A DNA stretch of 64,000 nt, taken from Desulfobaculum xiamenense (lineage in GTDB: Bacteria; Desulfobacterota; Desulfovibrionia; Desulfovibrionales; Desulfovibrionaceae). The translations under genes were made by a program, and so were the position numbers. The stretch covers positions 62,001 through 126,000 of the forward strand of contig NZ_JAATJA010000003.1 of assembly GCF_011927665.1 (NCBI RefSeq), in the 5' to 3' direction. The notes under the pieces were generated by a model. That model was given only the letters and a program-made list of their open reading frames with translations. It searched no databases and had not been told where the DNA came from. Positions 44,796-55,597 of the stretch are shown here, piece by piece (positions within the stretch are counted from its first letter, which is position 1; every line of letters begins with the position of its first letter).

Positions 44796-47285
44796 ATGCC
44801 TGATTACGCTCCGGAAAGCATAGAGGCCAAGTGGCAGAAAATCTGGGAAGAGGCCGGACACTTCAAGTCCGAGGTCGATCCTAGCAAGCCCAAGTACTAC
44901 TGCCTCGAAATGTTCCCCTATCCCTCGGGTCGCATCCACATGGGCCACGTGCGCAACTACTCCATCGGCGACGTGGTGGCGCGCTTCAAGCGCATGCAGG
45001 GCTTCAACGTGCTGCATCCCATGGGCTGGGACGCCTTCGGCCTGCCCGCCGAAAACGCCGCTGTGAAGAACAACGTGCACCCGGCCAAGTGGACCTACGA
45101 GAACATCGCCACCATGCGCACCCAGCTCAAGCGCCTCGGCTACTCCTACGACTGGGACCGCGAGGTGGCCACCTGCCATCCCAAGTACTACAAGTGGGAG
45201 CAGCAGTTCTTCGTGCGCCTGTTCGAGAAGGGCCTCGTCTACCGCAAGAAGGCACCCGTGAACTGGTGCCCCACCTGCCACACCGTGCTCGCCAACGAGC
45301 AGGTGGAGGAAGGCCTGTGCTGGCGCTGCGACTCCGTTGTTGAGACCCGCGAGCTGTCCCAGTGGTTCCTGAAGATCACCGACTACGCCGACGAACTCCT
45401 TGAGTTCCTCGAAAAGCTCCCCGGCTGGCCCGAGCGCGTCAAGACCATGCAGCGCAACTGGATCGGCAAGAGCTACGGCTCCGAGCTGGAATTCGAGATC
45501 GAGGGCATCGAGGAGCGCATCCCGGTCTTCACCACCCGGCCCGACACCCTCCACGGTGCGACCTTCATGAGCCTCGCCGCCGAGCATCCGCTGGTCGAGA
45601 AGCTCATCGACGGCAAGCCCGAGGCCGAGGCCGTGCGCGCGTTCGTGGACAAGGTCCGCAACATGGACAAGATCGTGCGCGGTTCCGACGACCTCGAAAA
45701 GGAAGGCGCGTTCACCGGCGCATACTGCGTGAACGCCGTCACCGGCGCGCGCATGCCCATCTACGTGGCCAACTTCGTGCTCATGGACTACGGCACCGGC
45801 GCGGTCATGGCCGTTCCGGCGCACGACCAGCGCGACTTCGAATTCGCCCGCAAGTACGGCCTGCCCCTCAAGGTGGTCATCCAGCCCGAGGGCGAAACCC
45901 TCGACCCGGCCACCATGGAGGCTGCCTACACCGAACCCGGAATCCTCGTGAATTCCGGACAGTTCGACGGCATGCACAACGAGGCGGCCAAGACCGCCAT
46001 CACCGACCACCTCGCCGAGACCGGACGCGGCCGCAAGACCGTGAACTACCGCCTGCGCGACTGGAACATCTCCCGCCAGCGGTACTGGGGCGCGCCCATT
46101 CCGATGATCTACTGCAAGAAGTGCGGCATCGTGCCCGTGCCCGAAAAGGACCTGCCCGTGCAGCTGCCCGAGCACGTCCAAACCCGGCCAGACGGACGCA
46201 GCCCCCTGCCGGAGACGCCCGAATTCCTCAACGTCCCCTGCCCCAAGTGCGGCGCCATGGCCCGCCGCGAGACCGACACCATGGATACCTTCATGGAGTC
46301 CTCGTGGTACTTCCTGCGCTACACCTGCGCCCGCGACGACGAGCAGGCCCTCGACCCCGAGGCGGTGCGCTACTGGCTGCCCGTGGACCAGTACATTGGC
46401 GGCATTGAGCACGCCATCCTGCACCTGCTCTACTCGCGCTTCTACATCAAGGCACTTCGCGACGAAAAGTTCATCGACATCGACGAACCCTTCGACAACC
46501 TGCTCACGCAGGGCATGGTGCTGCTCGACGGCTCCAAGATGTCCAAGTCCAAGGGCAACATCGTCGATCCCGACCAGATGATCGCCCGCTACGGCGCTGA
46601 TACCGTGCGCCTGTTCTGCCTCTTCGCCGCTCCGCCGGAGAAGGACCTCGAATGGAGCGATCAGGGCATCGAAGGTTCCGCCCGCTTCATCAAGCGCGTG
46701 TGGCGTCTTGTCGAGGAACTCGAAGGCACCCTCTCGCCCGTTGGCGCCTGCGCCCCCGTGGACGGCGTGGAGCTTTCCACCGCCGCCCGCGACCTGCGCC
46801 GCAAGGAGCACGAGACCGTGCTCAAGGTCACCTCGGACGTCGAGAAGAACTTCCAGTTCAACACCGCCATCGCCGCGGTGATGGAACTGGTCAACGCCCT
46901 ATACCTCGCCAAGGACGAACTGGCCGGCACCAAGGACGGAAATCTCGTCCTGTCCTCCGCCGTGAGCACCGCGCTCACCGTCCTCTCTCCCGTCGCGCCC
47001 CACGTGTGCGAGGAGATTTGGCAGATGATGGGTTACACCTCGCACCTCGCTGCCCAGCCCTGGCCCATTCTCGACGAAAAGGCCCTCGTCCGCGACGAGC
47101 TGACCGTCGTCGTGCAGGTCAACGGCAAGCTGCGCGGCCGCCTGACCGTGCCCGCCTCCGCCTCGCGCGAGGACGTGCAGCGTCTGGCCCTTGAGGAACC
47201 CAACGTGACCAAGCACCTCGAAAACGTGACGGTGCGCAAGGTCGTCGTGATTCCCGGCAAACTGGTCAACATAGTGGTGGGCTAA
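44796..47285 (+). CDS. leuS: leucyl-tRNA synthetase
   Basis: Class I synthetase charging tRNA-Leu. Seen: [20 protein letters not shown] with the HIGH motif HMGH, a CP1 editing domain ([25 protein letters not shown]), a zinc-type [10 protein letters not shown]...CPKCG insert, [12 protein letters not shown], and KMSKSKGN with DGSKMSKS. The C-terminal ends in [12 protein letters not shown] and [12 protein letters not shown]. Length 829. I start at the ATG after AAAGGAA rather than the GTG five codons upstream. Its stop TAA abuts the lptE ATG. Confidence 0.96.
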   Translation: MPDYAPESIEAKWQKIWEEAGHFKSEVDPSKPKYYCLEMFPYPSGRIHMGHVRNYSIGDVVARFKRMQGFNVLHPMGWDAFGLPAENAAVKNNVHPAKWTYENIATMRTQLKRLGYSYDWDREVATCHPKYYKWEQQFFVRLFEKGLVYRKKAPVNWCPTCHTVLANEQVEEGLCWRCDSVVETRELSQWFLKITDYADELLEFLEKLPGWPERVKTMQRNWIGKSYGSELEFEIEGIEERIPVFTTRPDTLHGATFMSLAAEHPLVEKLIDGKPEAEAVRAFVDKVRNMDKIVRGSDDLEKEGAFTGAYCVNAVTGARMPIYVANFVLMDYGTGAVMAVPAHDQRDFEFARKYGLPLKVVIQPEGETLDPATMEAAYTEPGILVNSGQFDGMHNEAAKTAITDHLAETGRGRKTVNYRLRDWNISRQRYWGAPIPMIYCKKCGIVPVPEKDLPVQLPEHVQTRPDGRSPLPETPEFLNVPCPKCGAMARRETDTMDTFMESSWYFLRYTCARDDEQALDPEAVRYWLPVDQYIGGIEHAILHLLYSRFYIKALRDEKFIDIDEPFDNLLTQGMVLLDGSKMSKSKGNIVDPDQMIARYGADTVRLFCLFAAPPEKDLEWSDQGIEGSARFIKRVWRLVEELEGTLSPVGACAPVDGVELSTAARDLRRKEHETVLKVTSDVEKNFQFNTAIAAVMELVNALYLAKDELAGTKDGNLVLSSAVSTALTVLSPVAPHVCEEIWQMMGYTSHLAAQPWPILDEKALVRDELTVVVQVNGKLRGRLTVPASASREDVQRLALEEPNVTKHLENVTVRKVVVIPGKLVNIVVG

Positions 47286-47786
47286 ATGACTGTACTGCGC
47301 ACGATTCTCCTCTCGGCCGTTCTCGCCCTCGCCCTGTCCGGATGCGGCTACCACGCCACCGGCCACGGCGAACACCTCGTCCTCGACGCCTCGCATCGCG
47401 CCCTGTGCATCCGTAGCGTGGAGAACCCCACGCTCAAGCCGTGGCTCGAAAGCGTTCTGCGTGCCGAGGTGCGCGACGAATTCACCCGCCGCGGGCACAT
47501 CGACTGGGCATCCGTCAAGGACGCGCAGGCCGACCTGCACCTCGTGGTCAACTCCTTCCGGTCCGACGCCTCGCTGACCGACTCGGACGACGAGACCATC
47601 AAGTCCAGCTCGACCATCACGCTGACGGCCAGAATCGTGAGCAGAGACACGGGCGCGGAGCTGTGGAACTCCGGCCCCGTGAGCGCCAGCCAGTCCTTCA
47701 CCACCGGCGGCAAGGAATCGGCGGAACACGTCGTCGTGAACCTCGCCGTGCGCAGACTGGCCGACAGGCTGACGCAGGCCTACTAG
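47286..47786 (+). CDS. lptE: LPS-assembly lipoprotein LptE-like
   Basis: Outer-membrane lipoprotein that plugs LptD and helps insert lipopolysaccharide. The signal sequence ends in LALSGC (lipid Cys20), followed by GYHATGHG, typical of LptE. The remainder is an alternating alpha/beta region with SSTITLTARIVSRDTGAELW. Length 166. It directly follows leuS and precedes holA, the same order as in E. coli, which supports the call more than sequence similarity does. Confidence 0.85.
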   Translation: MTVLRTILLSAVLALALSGCGYHATGHGEHLVLDASHRALCIRSVENPTLKPWLESVLRAEVRDEFTRRGHIDWASVKDAQADLHLVVNSFRSDASLTDSDDETIKSSSTITLTARIVSRDTGAELWNSGPVSASQSFTTGGKESAEHVVVNLAVRRLADRLTQAY

Positions 47787-47868
47787 CCCGCCCAATGGCA
47801 TATCCGCCGCGCAGGTCCGCACCATGCGGGCCTGCGCGGCACATTCACGCCTACCAGTCAGGAGCAGC

Positions 47869-48870
47869 ATGCCCCGCCCCGGATTCTCCTTCCTCCTCTG
47901 CCCCGACGCGGAACTCCTGCGCCAGCAGATCGAAACCCTCGTGGAAACCCACGGCGAGGGGACCACATGGTTCCGCCGCGTCTACTGGGCCGACGACGGC
48001 GACCTCCCCGGCGCGTTCTGGCAGGACCTGACCATCCCGGACCTCATGGGCACCTCGCGGCTAGTGGTGGTGCGCCGGGCCAACGCCTTCCTCGTGGACG
48101 GCTGGAACCGGCTGACCTCCACCCTGTCGAGCTTCAGCTCCCACATTTGGCCCATCTTCTGCCTCGAAGCCGGGCTGGACAAGCAGGGCAACCCCAAGGC
48201 TCCGGCCACGCTGACCAAGCAGAAGTACTGGGCCGTGGCCGAAAAGCGCGGCTGGGTCTGGAGCTCTGCGGGCCTGACCCGCTCCACCCTCCCCGGCTTC
48301 ATCAAGCGCCACGCCGCCAGAAACGGCGTGACCATCCAGCCCGACGCGCTCAACGCCCTGTCCGACCTGCTTCCGCTGGACGCCCTCGGCGCGCGAAACG
48401 AACTCGACAAGCTCATCCTCGCCGCCGGGGACTCGGGCCGCGTGGACGCGTCCATGCTGTCCATCGTCGCGGCGGAGACGGACATGGATGTCTTCGAATT
48501 CATCTCCACCCTGTTCTCCGGCGGATCGCCGGAAAAGGTGTGGAAGAAGGTCTTCGACAACCGGCTCGTCAGCTCCACCGACAGCATCCTCTTTTCCTTC
48601 CTCGCCCTGCTGCAACGCGAGGCACGCATCCTGTGGGAGTTGGCCCACGGCGACCAGCCCTCGGCCTACGTGCCCCGTGGCGCACTCTCCGCCAAGACGA
48701 AGATGGCCCGCAGCCTCGGCGCGACGCGACTCGCCCGCATCTGGGACCTCTCGCTCGAAGCCGAGTTCGGCATCAAGTCCGGCCAGCGCACGCCGGAGCA
48801 GGCCTTCGAGGCCCTCGTCGGCGGTCTGTATGGCGTTTTTCGGGATGCAAATCCTACCGGAATGAGATAA
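47869..48870 (+). CDS. holA: DNA polymerase III delta subunit
   Basis: Clamp-loader delta subunit that opens the beta clamp. Sequence follows the weakly conserved HolA family: FSFLLCPDAELLRQQIETLV at the start, a central ALNALSDLLPLDALGARNELDKLILAAG, and TDMDVFEFISTLFSGGSPEKVWKKVFD. Length 333 fits. I start at the ATG after CAGGAGCAGC; the upstream in-frame ATG lacks a site. Position after lptE supports the identification. Confidence 0.87.
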   Translation: MPRPGFSFLLCPDAELLRQQIETLVETHGEGTTWFRRVYWADDGDLPGAFWQDLTIPDLMGTSRLVVVRRANAFLVDGWNRLTSTLSSFSSHIWPIFCLEAGLDKQGNPKAPATLTKQKYWAVAEKRGWVWSSAGLTRSTLPGFIKRHAARNGVTIQPDALNALSDLLPLDALGARNELDKLILAAGDSGRVDASMLSIVAAETDMDVFEFISTLFSGGSPEKVWKKVFDNRLVSSTDSILFSFLALLQREARILWELAHGDQPSAYVPRGALSAKTKMARSLGATRLARIWDLSLEAEFGIKSGQRTPEQAFEALVGGLYGVFRDANPTGMR

Positions 48871-48969
48871 ATCCTTCTTGAATCCGGCAGGATGCGTCAC
48901 ACGCCACCCTGTGCGGCCACCGCGAAAAATGCTGGCGGCCCCTTGCCCGCCTCGCCACGAAGACCTATT

Positions 48970-49647
48970 ATGAGCGATAACAGGCATTATCTGGGCCACC
49001 GCAAACGCCTGCGGGAACAGTTGGCCACCAATCCCGCCCAGTTGGCCGACTACGAGATTCTGGAGTTGTTGCTCGGCCACGTCCTCGTGCGCGTGGACAC
49101 CAAGCCGCTGGCCAAGGAGCTTCTGACGCGCTTCGGCTCCCTGTACGGAGTTTTCGCCGCGCGGCCTGCGGAGCTTCGCGCCGTGCCGGGCTTCGGCCCG
49201 CAGCTTGAGAACTTTTGGCGGTTGTGGCGGGAGACATGGGCGCGCATGGGCGAATCGCGCGTGAAAGAGCGCGAGGTGCTGTGCACCCCGGCCGCCGTGG
49301 CCGAAATGGCCCTTGCCCGCCTCGGCCCTGCGGTGAAGGAAGAATTCTGGATCGCGCTGCTCGACACGCGCAACCGCCTGCTGGCCTGGGAGCGGCTCTC
49401 CAGCGGCACAGTGGATCAGGCTCCGGTCTACGTGCGCGAGGTGCTGTCCATGGCGCTCGAACGCGCGGCCAGCGCGATCATCCTCATCCACAACCACCCC
49501 GGCGGAAACCTGAAGCCGTCGGTGCAGGATGAGGAGATAACGGCCCGCATATGCCGGGCGGCGCATGATCTGGGCATGCGCGTCCTCGACCATCTCGTGG
49601 TCGCGGACGGACGATATTTCAGCTTTCAGTCTCAGGGGATGCTCTAG
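48970..49647 (+). CDS. radC: RadC family JAB-domain protein
   Basis: RadC-type protein with an N-terminal helix-hairpin-helix region (AVPGFGPQLENFW) and a C-terminal JAB/MPN metalloprotease-like domain. The JAMM pattern is visible: IILIHNHPGGNLKPSVQDEEIT, with His-x-His and a downstream Asp/Glu. Length 225. Despite the name, a DNA-repair role is not established. Start chosen at ATG 48970 by family length; an in-frame ATG at 48892 is possible but adds a proline-rich stretch. The ribosome site is weak. Confidence 0.9.
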   Translation: MSDNRHYLGHRKRLREQLATNPAQLADYEILELLLGHVLVRVDTKPLAKELLTRFGSLYGVFAARPAELRAVPGFGPQLENFWRLWRETWARMGESRVKEREVLCTPAAVAEMALARLGPAVKEEFWIALLDTRNRLLAWERLSSGTVDQAPVYVREVLSMALERAASAIILIHNHPGGNLKPSVQDEEITARICRAAHDLGMRVLDHLVVADGRYFSFQSQGML

Positions 49648-49684
49648 TTTTTTTCGCGCGCCAACCCGAACAAAGGAGGCCATG

Positions 49685-49960
49685 ATGGTTCGCAGCCTGC
49701 AATGCGTCGTCACGGGCAAAGTTCAGGGCGTGATGTTCCGGAGCTGGGTCCATGACCAGGCTCGCAACCTCGGCGTCAACGGATGGATCCGCAATCTGGC
49801 GGACGGCACCGTCGAGGTGCTGGCGCAAGGGGACGAAGAGTCCATCAACACGCTCAAGCGCCGCCTTTTGGCCGGGCCGCCCCTCTCACGGGTTGACAAC
49901 GTGCAGTGCAAATGGATCGATTACGACAAGGAACATCAGGGGTTCCAGATCCGATCCTGA
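49685..49960 (+). CDS. acyP: acylphosphatase
   Basis: Small hydrolase cleaving acyl-phosphates. It has the family motif GKVQGVMFRSWVHDQARNLGVNGWIRN, with catalytic Arg in FRSW and Asn in GWIRN. Length 91. AAAGGAGG favours the second of two adjacent ATGs; the first (49682) would add one Met. It lies between radC and lon without clear operon links. Confidence 0.94.
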   Translation: MVRSLQCVVTGKVQGVMFRSWVHDQARNLGVNGWIRNLADGTVEVLAQGDEESINTLKRRLLAGPPLSRVDNVQCKWIDYDKEHQGFQIRS

Positions 49961-50096
49961 CGCACGCACAGGACGCCCCCGCGCCGCAGGGCCACGGGGC
50001 ATGCACGGGCGCACCGCCGAAACGCGCCGCGAAAGCGCGCGCTTCGATCAGTGCGCCCGAACGATTCGACAACACTGCACTCCAAAGGAAGCGCAC

Positions 50097-52520
50097 ATGA
50101 CGGACGATATACTCGATACCATCCTCCTCGTCTCCGAAGGCGACGACACCGCAGGGGCGAAGACGGGCGAAGGGGCGGACGACAACAGCGTCGTCGTCCC
50201 CGAGATTCCCGAGGAGCTTCCCGTCCTTCCGGTGCGGGACATCGTGGTTTTCAACTACATGATCCTGCCCCTGTTCGTCGGACGCGAGAAGTCCGTGGCC
50301 GCCGTGGACGCCGCCTTGGCCGACAAGCGCCACATTCTCATTCTTTCCCAGCGCGACGAAAAGGTCGACGACCCCACCGGCGACGACCTCTACACCATCG
50401 GCACCGTCGGCATGATCATGCGCATGCTCAAAATGCCCGACGGCCGCCTGAAGATTCTCGTGCAGGGCCTTTCGCGCGCCCGCGTCACCGAATTCACCGG
50501 CGACACGCCCTACCACACCGCACGTGTGGAACTGATCCGCGAGATGGACGTCACCGACGTGACGCCCACCACCGAGGCCATGCTGCGCACCGCCAAGGAC
50601 CAGAGCGAAAAGCTCATGACCCTCAAGGGCATGTCCTCGCCGGACATCCTCGGCGTGCTGAACAGCGTGCACGAGCCGGGCCGCATGGCCGACCTCATCG
50701 CCTCCAACCTGCGTCTTCGCGTCGAGGACGCGCAGGCCATCCTCGAATGCATCGACCCGCTGGAGCGGCTGGAGCTGATCAACACCCAGCTCGCCCGCGA
50801 GATCGAGGTTGCCTCCATGCAGGCCAAGATCCAGTCCATGGCCAAGGAAGGGATGGACAAGGCCCAGCGCGACTTCTTCCTGCGCGAACAGCTCAAGGCC
50901 ATCCGCCGCGAGCTTGGCGACATGGACGAGGAAAACGAGGAGATCGAGGACATCGCCATGGCCCTCGACAAGGCCAACCCGCCGCAGGAGGTCCGCAAGG
51001 AGGCCGACAAGCAGCTCAAGCGGCTGGCCAACATGCATCCGGACTCCTCCGAGGCCACGGTTATCCGCACCTACCTCGACTGGATCGCAGAACTGCCGTG
51101 GCGCAAGGCCTCCAAGGATCGGCTGGACATCGTCAAGGCGCAGGAAATCCTCGACGAGGACCACTACAACCTCGAAAAGGTCAAGGAGCGCATCCTCGAA
51201 TACCTTTCCGTGCGCAAGCTGAACCCGAAGATGAAGGGACCGATCCTGTGCTTCGTGGGCCCTCCCGGCGTGGGCAAGACCTCGCTCGGCCGCTCCATCG
51301 CACGGGCGCTCGGCCGCAAGTTCCTGCGCATCTCCCTTGGCGGCATGCGTGACGAGGCCGAAATTCGCGGACACCGCCGCACCTACATCGGTGCCATGCC
51401 CGGCCGCGTCATTCAGGGCCTCAAGCAGGTCGGCACGCGCAACCCCGTGTTCATGCTCGACGAAATTGACAAGCTCGGCGCGGACTTCCGCGGCGACCCG
51501 TCGTCCGCCCTGCTGGAGGTGCTGGACCCCGAACAGAACTTCTCGTTCTCGGACCACTACCTCAACGTGCCCTTCGACCTGTCGAAGATCATGTTCATCT
51601 GCACGGCCAATACGCTGGACACCGTGCCCGCCGCGCTGCTCGACCGCATGGAGACCATCCGCATCCCCGGCTACACCGAGCACGAGAAGGTCCGCATCGC
51701 CCGGCGCTACCTGCTGCCCCGGCAGGCCAAGGACAACGGTCTCGAACTCGACGAGGTGCAGATTTCCGACGAGGTGCTGACCCAGACCGTGCGCGACTAC
51801 ACGCGCGAGGCAGGTCTGCGCAACATCGAGCGCGAAATCGGCTCCATCTGCCGCAAGCTCGCCCGGCGCAAGGCCGAGGGTGACGGCGGTCCCTACGTGG
51901 TGGACGCCGAGGCCCTCGAAAAGTACCTCGGCCCGGCCCGCTTCCGCGACGACGAGATGGAGAAGATCCTGCCTCCCGGCGTTGCGCTTGGCCTCGCATG
52001 GACGCCCTACGGCGGCGAGGTGCTGCACATCGAGATCACGCCCATGAAGGGCAAGGGCAAGCTGACCCTCACCGGAAAGCTCGGCGACGTGATGAAGGAA
52101 TCCGCGCAGGCGGCAATGTCCTACGCACGCAGCCGCGCCGAACTCTTCGGCATCGACCCCGAGTTCACCGAAAAGCTGGACATCCACGTCCACGTCCCGG
52201 CCGGTGCCACCCCCAAGGACGGCCCCTCGGCGGGCGTCACGCTGGTCACGGCGCTCATCTCCGCCCTCACGGAAACCCCCGTGCGCCCGGACATCTGCAT
52301 GACCGGCGAGATCACCCTGCGCGGCCGCGTGCTCCCCGTGGGCGGCATCAAGGAAAAGATCCTCGCCGCCGTGGCCAACGGCATGAAGCAGGTCTTCATC
52401 CCCCGCCAGAACGAGCGCGATCTGGTGGACGTCCCGGCGGACCTCCTGCGCAACATCACGGTCACGCCCGTGGACCTCATCGACGAAATCTGGCCGCAGG
52501 CCTGCGTGAAGAAGGACTAG
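50097..52520 (+). CDS. lon: ATP-dependent protease La (Lon)
   Basis: Cytosolic AAA+ protease that degrades misfolded and regulatory proteins. The N-terminal LON domain (about 40-235) has [19 protein letters not shown]. The AAA+ module has Walker [12 protein letters not shown] and Walker B-type [11 protein letters not shown]. The protease domain carries the Ser711-Lys754 dyad in KDGPSAGV and GGIKEKIL. Length 807. I start at ATG 50097 because the family pattern begins shortly after it; the frame extends upstream only through non-homologous sequence. AAAGGAAG lies upstream. A bidirectional terminator follows. Confidence 0.96.
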   Translation: MTDDILDTILLVSEGDDTAGAKTGEGADDNSVVVPEIPEELPVLPVRDIVVFNYMILPLFVGREKSVAAVDAALADKRHILILSQRDEKVDDPTGDDLYTIGTVGMIMRMLKMPDGRLKILVQGLSRARVTEFTGDTPYHTARVELIREMDVTDVTPTTEAMLRTAKDQSEKLMTLKGMSSPDILGVLNSVHEPGRMADLIASNLRLRVEDAQAILECIDPLERLELINTQLAREIEVASMQAKIQSMAKEGMDKAQRDFFLREQLKAIRRELGDMDEENEEIEDIAMALDKANPPQEVRKEADKQLKRLANMHPDSSEATVIRTYLDWIAELPWRKASKDRLDIVKAQEILDEDHYNLEKVKERILEYLSVRKLNPKMKGPILCFVGPPGVGKTSLGRSIARALGRKFLRISLGGMRDEAEIRGHRRTYIGAMPGRVIQGLKQVGTRNPVFMLDEIDKLGADFRGDPSSALLEVLDPEQNFSFSDHYLNVPFDLSKIMFICTANTLDTVPAALLDRMETIRIPGYTEHEKVRIARRYLLPRQAKDNGLELDEVQISDEVLTQTVRDYTREAGLRNIEREIGSICRKLARRKAEGDGGPYVVDAEALEKYLGPARFRDDEMEKILPPGVALGLAWTPYGGEVLHIEITPMKGKGKLTLTGKLGDVMKESAQAAMSYARSRAELFGIDPEFTEKLDIHVHVPAGATPKDGPSAGVTLVTALISALTETPVRPDICMTGEITLRGRVLPVGGIKEKILAAVANGMKQVFIPRQNERDLVDVPADLLRNITVTPVDLIDEIWPQACVKKD

Positions 52521-52542
52521 TTCCTCCGGAAACGACACAGCG

Positions 52543-52574
52543 AAAGGCCCGCATCCATATGGATGCGGGCCTTT
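52543..52574. terminator. bidirectional terminator between lon and the convergent gene
   Basis: AAAGGCCCGCATCC pairs with GGATGCGGGCCTTT around ATAT. It has T- and A-rich flanks usable from both sides. Confidence 0.85.
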
Positions 52575-52639
52575 CTTCATGCCTGCGCCCGCGTCGCCGA
52601 CGCTTCGCGCCGCACACGGACAGAAAGATTCGGTGTGGC

Positions 52640-52915
52640 CTACTCTTCCAGCAGGCCCTGCTCGGCCGCGTGGTCGATGAGTTCCACGATGGCCTTGTCG
52701 CCGCCGAGGAAGAGGTCGATGAGCTCATCCTTCTCGCGGTGGGCCAGCTTGGCGTTGACGAAGCCCTTGAGGCCGAGTGCGATGGTCAGTTCGGCCAGCT
52801 CCGGCATCTCCTCGCCTTCGGTGACGTGCTCGAAGAGCGCGCCCTCGAAGCAGTCGAGGATCTCTTCCTTGGACAGCGCCTCAAGTTCGGCGCGTTCGTT
52901 CAGTTCTTCTGCCAT
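52640..52915 (-). CDS. small acidic hypothetical protein (91 aa)
   Basis: Unrecognised. It is a leucine-rich, strongly acidic helical protein (EELNERAELEALSKEEILD onward, then LAHREKDELIDLFLGGDKAI). There are no cysteines beyond one in LDCFEGA. I start at the ATG seven bases after AAGGAG; another in-frame ATG two codons earlier lies too close to that site. It is convergent with lon and monocistronic. It may be a small adaptor, but nothing proves that. Confidence 0.65.
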   Translation of the reverse strand: MAEELNERAELEALSKEEILDCFEGALFEHVTEGEEMPELAELTIALGLKGFVNAKLAHREKDELIDLFLGGDKAIVELIDHAAEQGLLEE

Positions 52916-53076
52916 ATCCATTCTCCTTGTGAGTCGTATCCAACGGTACGCCAGCACGTTTACCCGCAGCCCGCCCTTCTGTCCACAGCGATGCAATGAC
53001 CTTTCGCGAGCAATCTGCTACCATGCATACCAGCGCGGGCCGTACCCGCATTCGTCAACACGCAGGGGGAGGACGC

Positions 53077-55323
53077 ATGGACAGACACCTGTGCATTCAC
53101 GGCCACTTCTACCAGCCGCCGCGAGAGGACCCGTGGCTTCGCACCACACTGCCCGAGGGCAGCGCCGCGCCCGGCCTAAACTGGAACGAGCGCATCGGCC
53201 GCGAGAGCTACGCCCCGCTAGCGTGGGCGCGCGTACTCGGCGAGGCGGGACGCATCCGCGACATCGTCAACGTCTACGAATACTTGAGCTTCAACTTCGG
53301 CCCCACCCTGTTCACATGGATGGAGCGCAACGATCCCGACACCTACGCCCGCATCATCGAAGCGGACGCGCAGGCCCGCCGACGCATCGGCTTCGGCGGA
53401 GCGCTGGCCCAGATATGCCACCACGTCATCATGCCTCTGGCTAGCAACGACGACAAGAAGATTGAAACCGCATGGGCCGTGCAGGATTTCGAGGCCCGCT
53501 TCGGACGCCACCCCGACGGCTTGTGGCTTTCCGAAACCGCCGTGGACACGCCGACCCTCGAAGTCCTCGCGCAGGCGGGCATCGCCTTCACGGTCCTCGC
53601 GCCACGACAGGCCGCAGCGGTGGCCCCCCTCGGCGCGGACCAGTGGCGCGACGTGGACGAGGGTAGCCTCGACATCAGTCGCCCCTACCGCGTGGAGTTA
53701 CCCTCGGGCCGCAGCATCAGCGTCTTCTTCTACCACGGCGGACTCTCGCAGGCCGTGGCCTTCGAACAACTCCTGCGCGACGGAGACGCCTTCTGGACCC
53801 GCATCCGTGGCGCGTCCATGCCCGGTCTGCTCTCCCTCGCCACCGACGGCGAAACCTACGGCCACCACTTCACCTTCGGCGAAATGGCCCTCGCCTTCAT
53901 GCTCATGAAGGCCGAGGCCGACCCAGAAATCACCCTCACCAACTACTCCGCACACCTCGCCGCGCACCCGCCCATCGAACGCGTGCGCCTGCGCGAGCCG
54001 TCCTCGTGGAGCTGCGTGCACGGCGTGGAGCGCTGGCGGGCGGACTGCGGATGCCACACCGGCGGTCATCCGCGCTGGAACCAGAAATGGCGCGCCCCCC
54101 TGCGCCGGGCGCAGGACGGCCTGCGCTCGCACATCCACGCCCACTTCATGCACGCGGGGCCAGACGTCTTCACGGACGCCTTCTCCACCCTGTCCGCCTA
54201 CGGCAGCGTTCGCTACGGCAAGACGGTACCGCAGGACTTCGCCGCCGAGCACTTCCGCCCCGGCCTCGACGCCACCGGACAGCGCCGTGCGTGGGACCTC
54301 CTCGAAATGGAGCAATGGTCGCTGGCCTCGCTGGCGAGTTGCGCATGGTTCTTCGACGACCTCGACCGCATCGAGCCGCTCAACGCCATGACCTACGCAC
54401 TGCGCGCGCTGGAGCTTGCCCGCGCCACAGGCCTCGCCGACGATCCCGAACCGGCGTACCTGAACGAGTTGGGACAGGCCATCGCCAACGGTCCGCCGCC
54501 GCTTTCCGGTGCGGAACTCTACGCCAAGCGCGTCCTGCCGCGCATGGAAAGCGCAGAGAGCCTCGTGGCGCAGGCGCTCATCACCCTATGGGTCCGCGGG
54601 CAATCCGGCCTGTCCACGGACAGCGTCGTTCACTGGCCCGGAGTGCGCGTCGAAATCGTCTTCGACGAAGCGCCCGGCGCGAAGCAGGCCGCAGGCCGGG
54701 CCATCATCACGCGCCCCGGTGACAGGACAGACGAACACCGCTGGCTATGGGAACGGTCGAGCACCGAAAATCCGCTGGAGTGCACGATCATGCTCCTCGG
54801 CCCGGACGGCCAGCCCGGACGCGGCTTCACCCCCGCCATGCTGCCATGGAACAAGCGGCAGGCGCTGTCCCTCGAATGGGTGAAGGCCACGGAAGACACA
54901 CAGTGGCAGCGGCAGGAGATTGCCGCCGGGGCGGGGCTGCACTTCATGCAGCCATGGACGGAGTCGCAGGCCACGCAGAACATGGCATGGGCATGGGGAA
55001 GACTGTGGGCACCGTTGGCGTGGGCGCACGTGATGGCCGGAGATCGCAGCCCGCGCAACGTGCGGGAGTTTCTGCTCGCTCACGCGCCGGGCGAAAGCGA
55101 CCGCCGGGCCTTCGAGCGCCGCATCGTGGGCGAGGCGCTACGACTGCTCGGCGACACGCCGAACTGCCCGAAGGTGCTGGACATACTGCGCCGGGCCGCG
55201 GACGTGTGTCCGGGCCTCGACATGTGGCGGGTTCAGAACAGGGTATGGTGCCTCGACATCCGGCACGAAGGCCAGTGGGAACTCTCGCAGTTCCTCGGCT
55301 TCGCGCCGGATGTCAGGGCCTGA
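53077..55323 (+). CDS. GH57 family glycosidase with DUF3536-type C-terminus
   Basis: A glycoside hydrolase of family 57, a retaining alpha-glucan-active (amylase or branching-type) family. Seen: CIHGHFYQPPREDPW near the start, SFNFGPTLFTWMER, GLWLSETAVDTPTLEVL with the expected nucleophile Glu, and LATDGETYGHHFTFGEMAL with the acid/base Asp. The C-terminal half matches the DUF3536-bearing subgroup. Length 748. The ATG has GGGGGAGG upstream; the earlier in-frame ATG lacks a site. Together with glgB-malQ it suggests glycogen processing, though specificity is unproven. Confidence 0.9.
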   Translation: MDRHLCIHGHFYQPPREDPWLRTTLPEGSAAPGLNWNERIGRESYAPLAWARVLGEAGRIRDIVNVYEYLSFNFGPTLFTWMERNDPDTYARIIEADAQARRRIGFGGALAQICHHVIMPLASNDDKKIETAWAVQDFEARFGRHPDGLWLSETAVDTPTLEVLAQAGIAFTVLAPRQAAAVAPLGADQWRDVDEGSLDISRPYRVELPSGRSISVFFYHGGLSQAVAFEQLLRDGDAFWTRIRGASMPGLLSLATDGETYGHHFTFGEMALAFMLMKAEADPEITLTNYSAHLAAHPPIERVRLREPSSWSCVHGVERWRADCGCHTGGHPRWNQKWRAPLRRAQDGLRSHIHAHFMHAGPDVFTDAFSTLSAYGSVRYGKTVPQDFAAEHFRPGLDATGQRRAWDLLEMEQWSLASLASCAWFFDDLDRIEPLNAMTYALRALELARATGLADDPEPAYLNELGQAIANGPPPLSGAELYAKRVLPRMESAESLVAQALITLWVRGQSGLSTDSVVHWPGVRVEIVFDEAPGAKQAAGRAIITRPGDRTDEHRWLWERSSTENPLECTIMLLGPDGQPGRGFTPAMLPWNKRQALSLEWVKATEDTQWQRQEIAAGAGLHFMQPWTESQATQNMAWAWGRLWAPLAWAHVMAGDRSPRNVREFLLAHAPGESDRRAFERRIVGEALRLLGDTPNCPKVLDILRRAADVCPGLDMWRVQNRVWCLDIRHEGQWELSQFLGFAPDVRA

Positions 55324-55326
55324 CGG

Positions 55327-55539
55327 CTAGTAGTGGGGCGGGACCTCGTCTGCGGGCCCGCCTCCGGACTCCATGTCGATGGACGCGAGCTTGCTCACCA
55401 CGAGGTCGAGCCGGCGCTCAAGCATGTCGATCTGCTTCTGCTGCGCGGCAATGACGTCGTTGAGGTCGTCGATGACCTTGAGGTTGAGCGCCACATCGCT
55501 TTCGAGCTTGATAATCCGATCCTCGTACGTTCTTTCCAT
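55327..55539 (-). CDS. slyX: SlyX family protein
   Basis: A 70-residue coiled-coil protein of the SlyX family, of unknown biochemical role. The long heptad helix (YEDRIIKLESDVALNLKVID onward) and the C-terminal PPHY are characteristic. GGGAGG precedes the ATG. Its stop is only three bases from the convergent GH57 gene's stop, with no room for a separate terminator. Confidence 0.88.
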   Translation of the reverse strand: MERTYEDRIIKLESDVALNLKVIDDLNDVIAAQQKQIDMLERRLDLVVSKLASIDMESGGGPADEVPPHY

Positions 55540-55597
55540 GACAACCTCCCGGATGTCGCCCCGTGACCGGGGCCGCCCGTCCCTGTGGCCATCGCCG

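Noticed and set aside
49854-52580. 908-codon open frame antisense to lon
   Set aside because: Lon has intact catalytic and ATPase motifs on the other strand. The antisense frame has no start signal or domain and arises from high GC.
52996-53076. Longer start for the GH57 enzyme
   Set aside because: The extra residues are not family-like and the downstream ATG has an excellent GGGGGAGG site.
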